Source: Lachnospiraceae bacterium UBA3762 (GTDB taxonomy: Bacteria > Bacillota > Clostridia > Lachnospirales > Lachnospiraceae). From it: a stretch of DNA of 64,000 nt. The notes beneath the pieces were generated by a model. It had not been told where the DNA came from. It worked only from the letters and a program-made list of their open reading frames with translations, and made no database searches. The DNA lies in NCBI GenBank assembly GCA_002371615.1, contig DFGA01000017.1:162030-226029 (forward strand), written 5' to 3'. Shown piece after piece: positions 43,122 to 52,345 of the stretch (positions are counted from its first letter, which is position 1; every line of letters begins with the position of its first letter). Made by a program: the position numbers and the translations under genes.

Positions 43122-44156
43122 ATGAGAAAAACATCAGGACATTTGGCGGTTGTGATTGCGATCCTGACTATGCTGGCAGTTGTCGCCCCGTATCAGGTGT
43201 ACGCCGATTCGGTTGTCAGTGTGATAATGACATACCAGGACAAAACGTATACCAAGCAGATATACGGTGTAGAGACTGACAGGATCAAAGCGGGAGAAAA
43301 CACAGATTCACTTCGGGATATAGAAGGTCTGCTTAACAATCTGACTTTTCAGACGAACGGAGATGTCAGGATTGATAAGCCCGCAGTGGTAAATGCCGTT
43401 AAGTCTGCTATCATTGCAGGACAGACCGGGATCAATATAGACCTTACAAAGTACAAAGAGGGAGAGAGCGCCACACAAGCCCCGGCGGCAAATGCCGCAA
43501 CACCTGCAGTGGCAACAGATGCGGCAGCAGCCCCGGCGTCATCTGCGGTTAATGCGAACATGTCATCTCTTGGCATTGATTATATGCTTTCAGAAGCCTC
43601 CACAAGATTTCGTGCCAACGAGGACAGGGCACAAAACATCAGAAATGCCGCAGCCAAAATCAACGGCATGGTAATTCTTCCGGGCCAGATGTTTTCATGT
43701 ACTATGGCTTTTGGACCGAGAACGACCGCTAACGGATACGGACTCGGAAATGTTATTTCAGGCGATACATACGTAAAAGGCGTGGGCGGAGGTATATGTC
43801 AGGTCAGCTCGACTTTGAATCTTGCAATGCTTCGCGCCGGTGTTGCTCCGGTTGAAAGGCATAATCACAGTCATCGTTCCAGTTATATTGCATCGGGACT
43901 TGATGCAACGATATCCGGAACCAGCCTTGACTATAAATTTGTCAATCCATATGAATATCCGCTTTACATATCGGCGGTTACAAACGGCGGAGTTATAAGT
44001 ATATCGGTATACAGTAATCATGATGCTACAAAAGGTATCGTATATGAGCCTGTAGTTACCGGCGGCAGATTATCCAATACAACTCATTTGATAGGAAAAC
44101 TTGCCGGGGTGCAGGTTTCCGACAGAATCTGCTACAGCAGCAGGTACAAACAGTAG
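43122..44156 (+). CDS. Secreted VanW-family protein
   Basis: The 344-residue protein has a signal peptide (about 1-29, ending near VYA), a variable N-terminal part, and an alanine-rich linker at about 114-145. The VanW core follows, with NIRNAAAKINGMVILPGQMF, the strongly conserved GVGGGICQVSSTL near 224-236, and VERHNHSHRSSYI. VanW proteins accompany some vancomycin-resistance clusters but are widespread, and their activity is not settled; they probably act on cell-wall material. No other van gene is present. The ATG at 43122 follows AAGGAGAG; the longer frame is not needed. Confidence 0.88.
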   Translation: MRKTSGHLAVVIAILTMLAVVAPYQVYADSVVSVIMTYQDKTYTKQIYGVETDRIKAGENTDSLRDIEGLLNNLTFQTNGDVRIDKPAVVNAVKSAIIAGQTGINIDLTKYKEGESATQAPAANAATPAVATDAAAAPASSAVNANMSSLGIDYMLSEASTRFRANEDRAQNIRNAAAKINGMVILPGQMFSCTMAFGPRTTANGYGLGNVISGDTYVKGVGGGICQVSSTLNLAMLRAGVAPVERHNHSHRSSYIASGLDATISGTSLDYKFVNPYEYPLYISAVTNGGVISISVYSNHDATKGIVYEPVVTGGRLSNTTHLIGKLAGVQVSDRICYSSRYKQ

Positions 44157-44166
44157 GGGACGAAAA

Positions 44167-44730
44167 ATGTATAAAGGAAAAACTGCTTTTATTATACAGA
44201 TGATCGTAATTGCGGCGCTGTATGTGATTCTTACTTATGTCGCAAATATGTTCGGAATGGCAAACGGAATAATTCAGGTCAGGATATCCGAGGCACTTAC
44301 GGTATTGCCGTATTTTACTCCGGCAGCTATTCCCGGGCTGTTCATAGGATGTCTTGCGGCAAACTATACAATGGGTAATCCCATGTATGATGTCCTGATA
44401 GGCAGCGGTGCAACACTTGTGGCAGCTGTGATAAGTTACCTCATACGTAAATACAAATTTGCGGTACCTTTTCCGCCGATCATAATAAACGCATTTACGA
44501 TCCCGTTTATATACAATGTGCTGTTAAGGCTGGATGACCATTCGTTCTGGGCAAGCGTGGCGCTTGTGGGAGTTGGAGAGGTTATTTCATGCGGAGTACT
44601 GGGTATTGCGGTAATGCTCGGTCTTGAGGACTACAAGGATAAGCTTTTTCCACAGGCCAGACCGGAAAAATCCATGGAGAATACCGATAAACCTGCTGAA
44701 GAGACAGAAGAAAAAACAGAAGAGAATTAA
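44167..44730 (+). CDS. QueT-family membrane transporter component
   Basis: The 187-residue protein has about five membrane helices and the family segments NGIIQVRISEALTVLPYF and PGLFIGCLAANYTMG. QueT-type S-components of energy-coupling-factor transporters are thought to import queuosine precursors. No preQ1 riboswitch is visible upstream. The gene lies 10 bases after vanW and shares its transcript. The tail from about 165 is acidic and threonine/glutamate rich, longer than usual. The substrate is inferred from family only. Confidence 0.85.
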   Translation: MYKGKTAFIIQMIVIAALYVILTYVANMFGMANGIIQVRISEALTVLPYFTPAAIPGLFIGCLAANYTMGNPMYDVLIGSGATLVAAVISYLIRKYKFAVPFPPIIINAFTIPFIYNVLLRLDDHSFWASVALVGVGEVISCGVLGIAVMLGLEDYKDKLFPQARPEKSMENTDKPAEETEEKTEEN

Positions 44731-44767
44731 TAAATAATACAGTAATAGGAAAACAGGAGACAGATAA

Positions 44768-47700
44768 ATGTATAACAAGGTACCAACGGATCTTAAGTTT
44801 GTCGACAGAGAAAAGCAGGTCGAGGAGTTCTGGTCCGATAACAATATATTCGAGAAAAGCATGAAGAACCGTGAAGGCTGCGATACTTACATGTTCTATG
44901 ACGGGCCTCCGACAGCAAACGGCAAGCCTCATATCGGGCATGTTCTTACCCGTGTAATCAAGGATATGATACCCAGATACCGTACAATGAAGGGTTATTA
45001 TGTTCCTCGTAAAGCAGGATGGGATACCCACGGACTTCCGGTGGAACTAGAGGTTGAAAAGCTTCTCGGCCTTGACGGCAAGGAACAGATAGAAGAGTAC
45101 GGACTGGCTCCCTTTATTGATAAGTGTAAGGAGAGTGTCTGGAAATATAAAGGTATGTGGGAGGATTTTTCGAAAACGGTTGGTTTCTGGGCCGATATGA
45201 ACGATCCTTACGTAACATACCATGATGACTTTATCGAATCCGAGTGGTGGGCACTAAAGACCATATGGGATAAGGGACTGTTATACAAAGGTTTCAAGAT
45301 AGTTCCGTATTGTCCGAGATGCGGTACACCGCTGTCTTCCCACGAAGTTGCCCAGGGATACAAAACTTTAAAGGAAAGAACCGCGATAGTCAGGTTTAAG
45401 ATCAAGGACGAAGATGCATATTTCCTTGCATGGACAACAACGCCGTGGACACTGGCAAGTAACATAGGACTGTGCGTTAATCCGAACGATACATATGTAA
45501 GGGTTAAGGCTGCGGACGGATATACATACATCCTTGCCGAGGCTCTGGCGGATTCTGTTCTCTCCGGAATTGAAAGGGAAGAGGGAACTGCTGCATATGA
45601 AGTTCTGGAAACATATAAAGGAAGCGACCTTGAATACAAGGAATACGAACCGCTTTACAAATGTGCCGCAGACTGTGCCAAAGCACAGAACAAGAAAGCG
45701 TTCTTTGTGTACTGTGATGACTATGTAACCATGGCAGACGGTACAGGAATAGTTCATATAGCTCCTGCATTCGGTGAAGATGATGCCAGAGTCGGCAGAA
45801 AATATGATGCGCCGTTTGTTCAGATGGTCGATGATAAAGGCGTGATGAAGCCGGAGACGCCGTTTGGCGGTATGAGGGCTAAGCCGACCCAGAAGGAGAT
45901 AGATGAGGGTGCAATAAGCGCAGATCCCGAGGTTCTCAAGGAACTTGATGCAAGGGGAATACTCTTTAGCGCGCCGAAGGTTGAGCATGACTATCCGCAC
46001 TGCTGGAGATGCTCGACTCCGCTCATCTACTATGCAAGGGAATCATGGTATATAGAGATGACCAAGGTCAGGGATGACCTTATTAGAAATAACAACACCA
46101 TCAACTGGATCCCCGAATCTATCGGAACGGGACGTTTCGGAAACTGGCTTGAGAACATTCAGGACTGGGCAGTGTCGCGTAACAGATATTGGGGAACTCC
46201 TCTTAATGTATGGGAGTGTGAGTGCGGGCACAGGCATGCAATTGGAAGCAGGCAGGAACTTCGCGATCTGTCCGGCCGCGAGGATGCACTTACCGTGGAA
46301 CTTCACAGACCTTACATCGATGATTTTACGATTACGTGTCCTAAATGCGGCAAACAGATGCATCGTGTACCGGAAGTTATAGACTGCTGGTTTGATTCCG
46401 GTGCCATGCCGTTTGCACAGTACCACTATCCGTTTGAGAATAAAGAAGTATTCGAGTCGAGATTCCCGGCCCAGTTTATTTCGGAGGCCGTAGACCAGAC
46501 AAGGGGATGGTTCTATTCGCTTCTTGCGGAAAGTACGCTCTTGTTCAATAAAGCACCTTATGAGAACGTTATAGTACTGGGTCTGGTGCTGGATGAAAAC
46601 GGAGAGAAGATGAGCAAGTCAAAGGGCAATGCCGTCGATCCGTTTGAAGCGCTCCGCTCAATGGGAGCCGATGCTATCCGCTGGTATTTCTACATCAATT
46701 CGGCACCGTGGCTTCCCAACAGATTCCATGACAAAGCCGTTATGGAAGGCCAGAGGAAGTTCATGGGAACACTCTGGAATACATATGCATTCTTCGTACT
46801 GTATGCAAATATAGATAATTTCGATGCTACAAAGTATACACTTGAATATGACAAACTTCCCGTTATGGACAAGTGGATATTAAGCAAGCTTTATTCTACG
46901 ATAGAAAGTGTTGATTCGTGCCTTGACAAATACCAGATTCCCGAAGCCGCAAGAGCACTTCAGGATTTTGTTGATGATCTGTCCAACTGGTATGTCAGAA
47001 GATGCCGTGAGCGTTTCTGGGCAAAGGGTATGGAGCAGGATAAGATCAATGCATATATGACGCTCTACACCGCACTGGTTGAGATTTCCAAGGCAGCAGC
47101 ACCCATGATACCTTTCATGACAGAGCAGATATACCGTAATCTTGTATGTTCGATAGACAGCAGCGCACCCGAAAGTGTACATCTGTGTGATTTTCCCTCT
47201 GTTAAGAGTGAGTGGATCAACAGGGATCTTGAGGCGAATATGGATCATGTCCTTAAGAGTGTCGTAATGGGAAGAGCGTGCAGAAATGCCGCTAATATCA
47301 AGAACAGGCAGCCTATTGCCAAAATGTTCGTAAAAGCCGACTTTACACTTGATGAATTCTATACAGACATAATTGAAGATGAGCTGAATGTTAAGGAAGT
47401 AGTGTTTACGGATGATGTCAGCGGTTTTACCACATACACGATGAAACCCCAGCTCCGTACAGTAGGACCCAAATACGGCAAGCAGCTTTCCGGTATCAGG
47501 AGCTATCTTGAGAACGTGGACGGAAACGGGGCAATGAATGAACTCAAAACCTCAGGTGCATTAAAGTTTGATGTTGACGGCGTGACGGTGGAACTTGCCG
47601 AGGAAGACCTTCTCATCGAGATGACCCAGCAGGAAGGTTTCGAGTCACTTTCCGAAGGCAGTGTCACGGTCGTAATAGATACCAAGCTGACACCCGGGCT

Positions 47701-47956
47701 TATTGAAGAAGGTTTTGTCCGCGAGATCGTCTCTAAAGTCCAGACAATGCGTAAGGAAGCCGGATTTGAAGTTATGGACAGGATCGTTGTTTATTCCAGG
47801 GATAATGAGAAGATAGCAGAAGTCCTGTCTTCCAACAAGGAGGAGATATCGCGGGAGGTACTGGCAGACGATATAGTGACCGGGGAAGCGGACGGATATG
47901 TCAAAGAGTGGAACATAAACGGAGAGACGGTTACCCTCGGGGTTAAGAAACAATAA
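44768..47956 (+). CDS. ileS: Isoleucyl-tRNA synthetase, eukaryote-like (type 2)
   Basis: IleRS charges tRNA-Ile and edits valine. The 1062-residue protein has HIGH at 55-58 (NGKPHIGH), KMSKS at 614-618, the WDTHGLPVELEVEK segment, and a long C-terminal region. The overall length and the motif context match the type 2, eukaryote-like branch, known from other bacteria to be poorly inhibited by mupirocin. A CAGGAGAC site precedes the ATG. No T-box leader is present in the 37-base gap, which is unusual for a Firmicutes synthetase gene; it may be read from the vanW promoter. Confidence 0.95.
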   Translation: MYNKVPTDLKFVDREKQVEEFWSDNNIFEKSMKNREGCDTYMFYDGPPTANGKPHIGHVLTRVIKDMIPRYRTMKGYYVPRKAGWDTHGLPVELEVEKLLGLDGKEQIEEYGLAPFIDKCKESVWKYKGMWEDFSKTVGFWADMNDPYVTYHDDFIESEWWALKTIWDKGLLYKGFKIVPYCPRCGTPLSSHEVAQGYKTLKERTAIVRFKIKDEDAYFLAWTTTPWTLASNIGLCVNPNDTYVRVKAADGYTYILAEALADSVLSGIEREEGTAAYEVLETYKGSDLEYKEYEPLYKCAADCAKAQNKKAFFVYCDDYVTMADGTGIVHIAPAFGEDDARVGRKYDAPFVQMVDDKGVMKPETPFGGMRAKPTQKEIDEGAISADPEVLKELDARGILFSAPKVEHDYPHCWRCSTPLIYYARESWYIEMTKVRDDLIRNNNTINWIPESIGTGRFGNWLENIQDWAVSRNRYWGTPLNVWECECGHRHAIGSRQELRDLSGREDALTVELHRPYIDDFTITCPKCGKQMHRVPEVIDCWFDSGAMPFAQYHYPFENKEVFESRFPAQFISEAVDQTRGWFYSLLAESTLLFNKAPYENVIVLGLVLDENGEKMSKSKGNAVDPFEALRSMGADAIRWYFYINSAPWLPNRFHDKAVMEGQRKFMGTLWNTYAFFVLYANIDNFDATKYTLEYDKLPVMDKWILSKLYSTIESVDSCLDKYQIPEAARALQDFVDDLSNWYVRRCRERFWAKGMEQDKINAYMTLYTALVEISKAAAPMIPFMTEQIYRNLVCSIDSSAPESVHLCDFPSVKSEWINRDLEANMDHVLKSVVMGRACRNAANIKNRQPIAKMFVKADFTLDEFYTDIIEDELNVKEVVFTDDVSGFTTYTMKPQLRTVGPKYGKQLSGIRSYLENVDGNGAMNELKTSGALKFDVDGVTVELAEEDLLIEMTQQEGFESLSEGSVTVVIDTKLTPGLIEEGFVREIVSKVQTMRKEAGFEVMDRIVVYSRDNEKIAEVLSSNKEEISREVLADDIVTGEADGYVKEWNINGETVTLGVKKQ

Positions 47957-47986
47957 TTAATGAAATAAAAGTCAGGAGGTTGTTTG

Positions 47987-50452
47987 ATGGCAGCACGCAA
48001 GGTTGGTTTTAACAAGGAAGCTTTTAAGAAGCAGGTCAAGGAAAATGTTAAGGCACTTTTCAGGAAGACTCTTGAAGAGGCAAACGAGCAGCAGATATAT
48101 CAGGCCGTTGCCTACGCGGTAAAGGATACGATTATCGATAACTGGCTTGAAACGCAGAAAGCGTACGAAAAACAGGATCCCAAAACAGTTTACTATCTGT
48201 CGATGGAATTCCTTATGGGAAGAGCTCTCGGAAACGCGATGATCAACCTGAAGGAATACAAGGAAGTTGCGGAAGCGCTTGATGAGATGGGCATCAATAT
48301 CAACCTTGTTGAGGATGAGGAAAGAGATCCGGCTCTCGGAAACGGAGGTCTGGGACGGCTTGCAGCCTGCTTCCTTGACTCTCTCGCAACTCTCGGATAC
48401 AGCGCATACGGGTGTGGCATCAGATACCGCTACGGAATGTTCCGTCAGCAGATCAGAGACGGATTCCAGGTCGAGGTTCCGGACAACTGGCTTAAGGACG
48501 GATATCCGTTTGAACTGCGACGTCCGGAATATGCCAAGATCGTCAAGTTCGGCGGAAATGTGGCCGTTCATGTTGATGAGAAGGGAGAAAATCACTTCAC
48601 CCAGGAAAACTACCAGTCTGTACAGGCTATTCCATACGATCTTCCGATACCCGGTTACGGAAACGGCGTTGTTAATACTCTCAGGATCTGGGATGCCCAG
48701 CCTGTTGAGTGTTTCCAGCTTGATTCATTTGATAAAGGTGACTACCGCCTGGCTGTTGAGCAGGAAAACCTTGCAAGAAACATATGTGAAGTTCTCTATC
48801 CTAACGATAATCACTATGCCGGCAAGGAACTTAGATTAAAACAGCAGTATTTCTTCGTATCTGCAAGCATACAGGAAGCTGTTGACAAATATATGCGCAA
48901 GCATGACGACATTCATAAACTGTATGAGAAGGTTACGTTCCAGATGAACGATACACACCCTACTCTTACGGTTCCCGAGCTTATGCGTATTCTGCTGGAT
49001 GAATACGGACTCGGATGGGAAGAAGCATGGTCCATCACGACCAAGACGGTTGCATACACCAACCATACGATAATGTCGGAAGCGCTTGAGAAGTGGCCGA
49101 TTGAGCTGTTCTCCAATCTTCTTCCGAGAATATACCAGATCGTTGAGGAGATCAACAGAAGGTTCTGCCTTCTTATTGAGGCTTCTTATCCCGGCAATAC
49201 CGAGAAGATCCGCAAGATGGCTATTATTTATGACGGACAGGTCAAGATGGCACACATGGCGATCTGTGCATCGTATTCGGTCAACGGTGTTGCAAGGCTT
49301 CATACGGAGATCCTCAAGAAGCAGGAGCTTCGCGATTTCTATGAGCTTATGCCGGACAAATTCAATAATAAGACAAACGGTATAACACAGAGAAGATTCC
49401 TGCTGCATGCCAATCCTCTTCTTGCGGACTGGGTAACTGCCCACGTGGGAGATGAGTGGATCACGGATCTTACGGTTCTTCGTCATCTCAAAGTATATGC
49501 TGATGACAAGAAGGCCCAGCATGAGTTTATGAACATCAAATACCAGAACAAGGTAAGGCTTGCAAAGTATATTCTTGAGCATAACGGTATCGAGGTCGAT
49601 CCGAGATCGATATTTGACGTTCAGGTAAAGCGTCTTCATGAGTATAAGCGCCAGCTCTTAAATATTCTGCACATAATGTATCTGTACAATGAGCTAAAAG
49701 AGCACCCCGATATGGATTTTGTGCCCCGCACGTTCATATTCGGAGCAAAGGCAGCAGCGGGCTACAAGAATGCAAAGCTTACCATTAAGCTTATTAATTC
49801 GGTTGCGGACGTCATTAATAACGACGGTTCGATCGGCGGCAAGATAAAGGTCGTATTTATAGAGGATTACTGCGTATCAAATGCGGAGCTCATCGTTGCC
49901 GCAGCGGACGTATCCGAGCAGATATCTACCGCATCCAAGGAAGCATCCGGAACGGGTAACATGAAGTTCATGCTTAACGGAGCCGTTACAATCGGTACAA
50001 TGGACGGAGCAAATGTTGAAATGTATGAAGAAGTCGGAGAGGACAACATCTTCATATTCGGCCTGTCATCCGATGAGGTTATCAACTACGAACAAAACGG
50101 TGGCTATGACCCTAACGAGATATTCAACACTAATGCAAATGTGCGCAAAGTCCTTATGCAGCTTGTAAACGGAACATATTGTCCCGAGGATCCGGAACTG
50201 TTTAGGGATCTGTACAATTCCCTCCTCAATACACAATGCACCGCTAAGGCTGACACGTATTTCATTCTGAAGGATTTTGACTCTTATGCCGAGACCCAGA
50301 AGAAGATACAGGAAGCATACAAGGATACCAAGAAATGGAACAAGATGGCGATCCTCAATGTGGCAAGCTCGGGCAAATTCTCTTCGGACAGAACTATCCA
50401 GGAATACGTTGATGACATATGGCATCTTGATAAGGTTACAGTTAAGAAGTAA
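47987..50452 (+). CDS. glgP: Glycogen/starch phosphorylase
   Basis: This enzyme releases glucose 1-phosphate from alpha-1,4-glucans using pyridoxal phosphate. The 821-residue protein has YYLSMEFLMGRALGNAM, ALGNGGLGRLAACF, and EASGTGNMKFMLNGA with the cofactor lysine at Lys660. The ATG at 47987 follows CAGGAGGTTG; the TTG at 47984 is less likely. Its length is standard. It follows ileS by 30 bases with no terminator between, so read-through is possible. Confidence 0.96.
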   Translation: MAARKVGFNKEAFKKQVKENVKALFRKTLEEANEQQIYQAVAYAVKDTIIDNWLETQKAYEKQDPKTVYYLSMEFLMGRALGNAMINLKEYKEVAEALDEMGININLVEDEERDPALGNGGLGRLAACFLDSLATLGYSAYGCGIRYRYGMFRQQIRDGFQVEVPDNWLKDGYPFELRRPEYAKIVKFGGNVAVHVDEKGENHFTQENYQSVQAIPYDLPIPGYGNGVVNTLRIWDAQPVECFQLDSFDKGDYRLAVEQENLARNICEVLYPNDNHYAGKELRLKQQYFFVSASIQEAVDKYMRKHDDIHKLYEKVTFQMNDTHPTLTVPELMRILLDEYGLGWEEAWSITTKTVAYTNHTIMSEALEKWPIELFSNLLPRIYQIVEEINRRFCLLIEASYPGNTEKIRKMAIIYDGQVKMAHMAICASYSVNGVARLHTEILKKQELRDFYELMPDKFNNKTNGITQRRFLLHANPLLADWVTAHVGDEWITDLTVLRHLKVYADDKKAQHEFMNIKYQNKVRLAKYILEHNGIEVDPRSIFDVQVKRLHEYKRQLLNILHIMYLYNELKEHPDMDFVPRTFIFGAKAAAGYKNAKLTIKLINSVADVINNDGSIGGKIKVVFIEDYCVSNAELIVAAADVSEQISTASKEASGTGNMKFMLNGAVTIGTMDGANVEMYEEVGEDNIFIFGLSSDEVINYEQNGGYDPNEIFNTNANVRKVLMQLVNGTYCPEDPELFRDLYNSLLNTQCTAKADTYFILKDFDSYAETQKKIQEAYKDTKKWNKMAILNVASSGKFSSDRTIQEYVDDIWHLDKVTVKK

Positions 50453-50455
50453 TGT

Positions 50456-51313
50456 ATGAACATACCGCGTGCAAGACAACTGCAGATACAGGGTCCTGAC
50501 AGAAAGATCAGTTACGGGGGCGATCAAGGGTGGTTTTCGTCAAATACGAGAGCCATGGGCGGTTGCGGGTCTGTGGCAGCTGCAAATGTTCTGCGATGCC
50601 TTGCAAGGTATAACACACAGTTTTGCGAGAAGGTAAAATCATCGGCTAAGATGCCGGCACAGATAAAGGACGCATTATGCTCAGAAAATCCCGGTCATGA
50701 GAATTTTTCACTTCTTATGACCGGGGTATATGAGACGATGGGGTCGTTTGAGATTTTCCCTCTTAATCGTATCTATGACCGCAGGGAGCGGTCATCAAAA
50801 GTTTTTACCAGATTAAAAAGTACATTCGGCCTTACAAATGTAGGGTTTATTATAGGAATAATCCGATTTGCCAGAAAAATGGGGCTTGATATCTCGGTAG
50901 AATACAAGGCCTGCGCCTTTATGTCCAAGGAAGAGGCAAGAGAGTTCATTAAAGAAGGGCTGAAAAACAGTGGGGCAGTGGTGATGCTTACGTGCCGGAA
51001 CAGTCACAATGTAAGACTCTACAAAGCTGATTCCGACCTTGATAAGAGGCTTGCAGGAGGTTCCGATTCTAAGATAAAGAGTCATTTTACTACAATAACC
51101 GATATTGATGGCGACAGGCTTCTAATCACGACATGGGGAAAGCCCGGAATCGTTGATCTTAACGAGCTTGCCGGGAGCTGGCGCAGTATCAGGGCTTATG
51201 AGGCATCTCTTATGTATATCCGGCCGGGCAGCCGGAGGGAGGCCACATCGTGCATGATCGGTGCATGGAAGCTGTTTATGGCGGGGATAGGTCATTCTAT
51301 AGCCCGATCGTAG
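50456..51313 (+). CDS. Predicted papain-like (C39-like) cysteine peptidase, unknown family
   Basis: The 285-residue protein has AMGGCGSVAAANVL with Cys37, resembling the nucleophile motif of C39-type peptidases. A possible catalytic histidine lies near the C-terminus in KSHFTTITDIDGDRLLITTWG (about His212). No signal peptide is evident. It starts three bases after the glgP stop. I recognise no named family. Members of this fold cut double-glycine leaders or peptide bonds in storage polymers, but no bacteriocin or transporter gene is nearby. The prediction rests on the spacing of the two motifs and needs a structure comparison. Confidence 0.55.
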   Translation: MNIPRARQLQIQGPDRKISYGGDQGWFSSNTRAMGGCGSVAAANVLRCLARYNTQFCEKVKSSAKMPAQIKDALCSENPGHENFSLLMTGVYETMGSFEIFPLNRIYDRRERSSKVFTRLKSTFGLTNVGFIIGIIRFARKMGLDISVEYKACAFMSKEEAREFIKEGLKNSGAVVMLTCRNSHNVRLYKADSDLDKRLAGGSDSKIKSHFTTITDIDGDRLLITTWGKPGIVDLNELAGSWRSIRAYEASLMYIRPGSRREATSCMIGAWKLFMAGIGHSIARS

Positions 51314-51355
51314 ATTGAGTGAGCGGCAAAGGCGAAAAAAAATTTAAATTTAGTA

Positions 51356-51382
51356 TAAAGAAATCCTGTGATCTGTCGATAA
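51356..51382 (+). promoter_or_regulatory. Sigma-28-type promoter of flgM
   Basis: TAAAGAAA (51356-51363), an 11-base spacer, and GTCGATAA (51375-51382) fit the flagellar sigma factor consensus (TAAA and CGATAA). It lies about 90 bases before the flgM start. Confidence 0.7.
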
Positions 51383-51470
51383 ATATTATGAAACTTGTAA
51401 AATGTTTTATTGCGAGACCATGGATGGAATTGCGAGGGGAGTAACTCCGGACAGGGAAGGAGGAGAAAAC

Positions 51471-51752
51471 ATGCGTATAGAAGCATATAATGCCGTAAAT
51501 CAGATCTATTCGGCAAAGAAGACCGGCAAGGTCGGCAAAGCTACGGCTGCATACGGAAGGGATCAGGTTCAGATCTCCAGTATCGGAAAAGATATACAGA
51601 CTGCAAAGTCTGCTGTTTCAAATTCATCCGATATCAGGAGTGAGATCACGGAGCCTATCAAGGCAGCTATTGCAAACGGGACTTATAATGTGAGCAATGA
51701 TGATTTTGCATCAAAACTGCTTGCAAAGTATGAAGAGAAGCTCAGCTTCTGA
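51471..51752 (+). CDS. flgM: Anti-sigma-28 factor FlgM
   Basis: FlgM binds sigma-28 and holds it inactive until the hook is finished and FlgM is exported. The 93-residue protein has MRIEAYNAVNQIY at the start, DQVQISSIGKDIQTAKSAV in the middle, and the helix IRSEITEPIKAAIANGTYNV, which matches the sigma-binding part. The start at 51471 follows GAAGGAGGAG; the frame upstream is not coding. It heads the late flagellar cluster and is followed by flgN, the usual order. Confidence 0.9.
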   Translation: MRIEAYNAVNQIYSAKKTGKVGKATAAYGRDQVQISSIGKDIQTAKSAVSNSSDIRSEITEPIKAAIANGTYNVSNDDFASKLLAKYEEKLSF

Positions 51753-51801
51753 TCAGATGATCCGGTCAGAAGCAGGGTTTTCCTGACAAAGGGGATAAAC
51801 A

Positions 51802-52317
51802 GTGGCAAGCCTTATTGAGGATCTCATTGATACACTGAACAAGGAAAACAATGAATACGAAAAGCTTCTGGAGCTATCCAAGCGCAAAGCGACCGTTATA
51901 GTCTCAAGAGACATAGCGGCACTTGAAAAAATCACGGATGATGAACAAACCGTTGTGACGACGATCGGAAATCTGGATAACAAACGTGCCCAGGTAACCC
52001 GTGACATCGCGGACGTAATCAACAAGGATGTTGAAACATTAAAACTGTCTGTACTGATAGAATTGCTTTCAAAACAGCCGAATGAGCAGCGTGCGCTCTC
52101 CGAGATACACGACAAGCTGAAAATGACGGTCGAAAATGTACGTATGATCAATGAAAGCAATAGACAGCTGATTGACCAGTCACTGGAGATGGTTGAATTT
52201 GACCTGAACATGATCAGGGCAATGAGGCAGGCTCCGGAGACAAATAATTACGGACGAAGCGCCGTAAGTACGGGAGAAACATTAGGATCGGTCAGAGGTT
52301 TTGATGCGAAACAGTAG
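51802..52317 (+). CDS. flgN: Flagellar export chaperone FlgN
   Basis: FlgN keeps the hook-filament junction proteins FlgK and FlgL ready for export. The 171-residue protein is almost wholly helical and charged, with LIEDLIDTLNKENNEYEKLL at the start, the pattern of FlgN. The start is GTG at 51802 after AAAGGGG. Its place between flgM and flgK supports the call, although sequence conservation in this family is weak. Confidence 0.8.
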   Translation: MASLIEDLIDTLNKENNEYEKLLELSKRKATVIVSRDIAALEKITDDEQTVVTTIGNLDNKRAQVTRDIADVINKDVETLKLSVLIELLSKQPNEQRALSEIHDKLKMTVENVRMINESNRQLIDQSLEMVEFDLNMIRAMRQAPETNNYGRSAVSTGETLGSVRGFDAKQ

Positions 52318-52345
52318 TTAGTGTTTTAGAGCATGAGGTGATTAC

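Noticed and set aside
43122..44156. Vancomycin resistance cluster
   Set aside because: Only a VanW-family protein is present; no ligase, dehydrogenase or two-component genes are nearby.
44157..44166. preQ1 riboswitch before the QueT-family gene
   Set aside because: The gap is only 10 bases and no such structure is visible in it.
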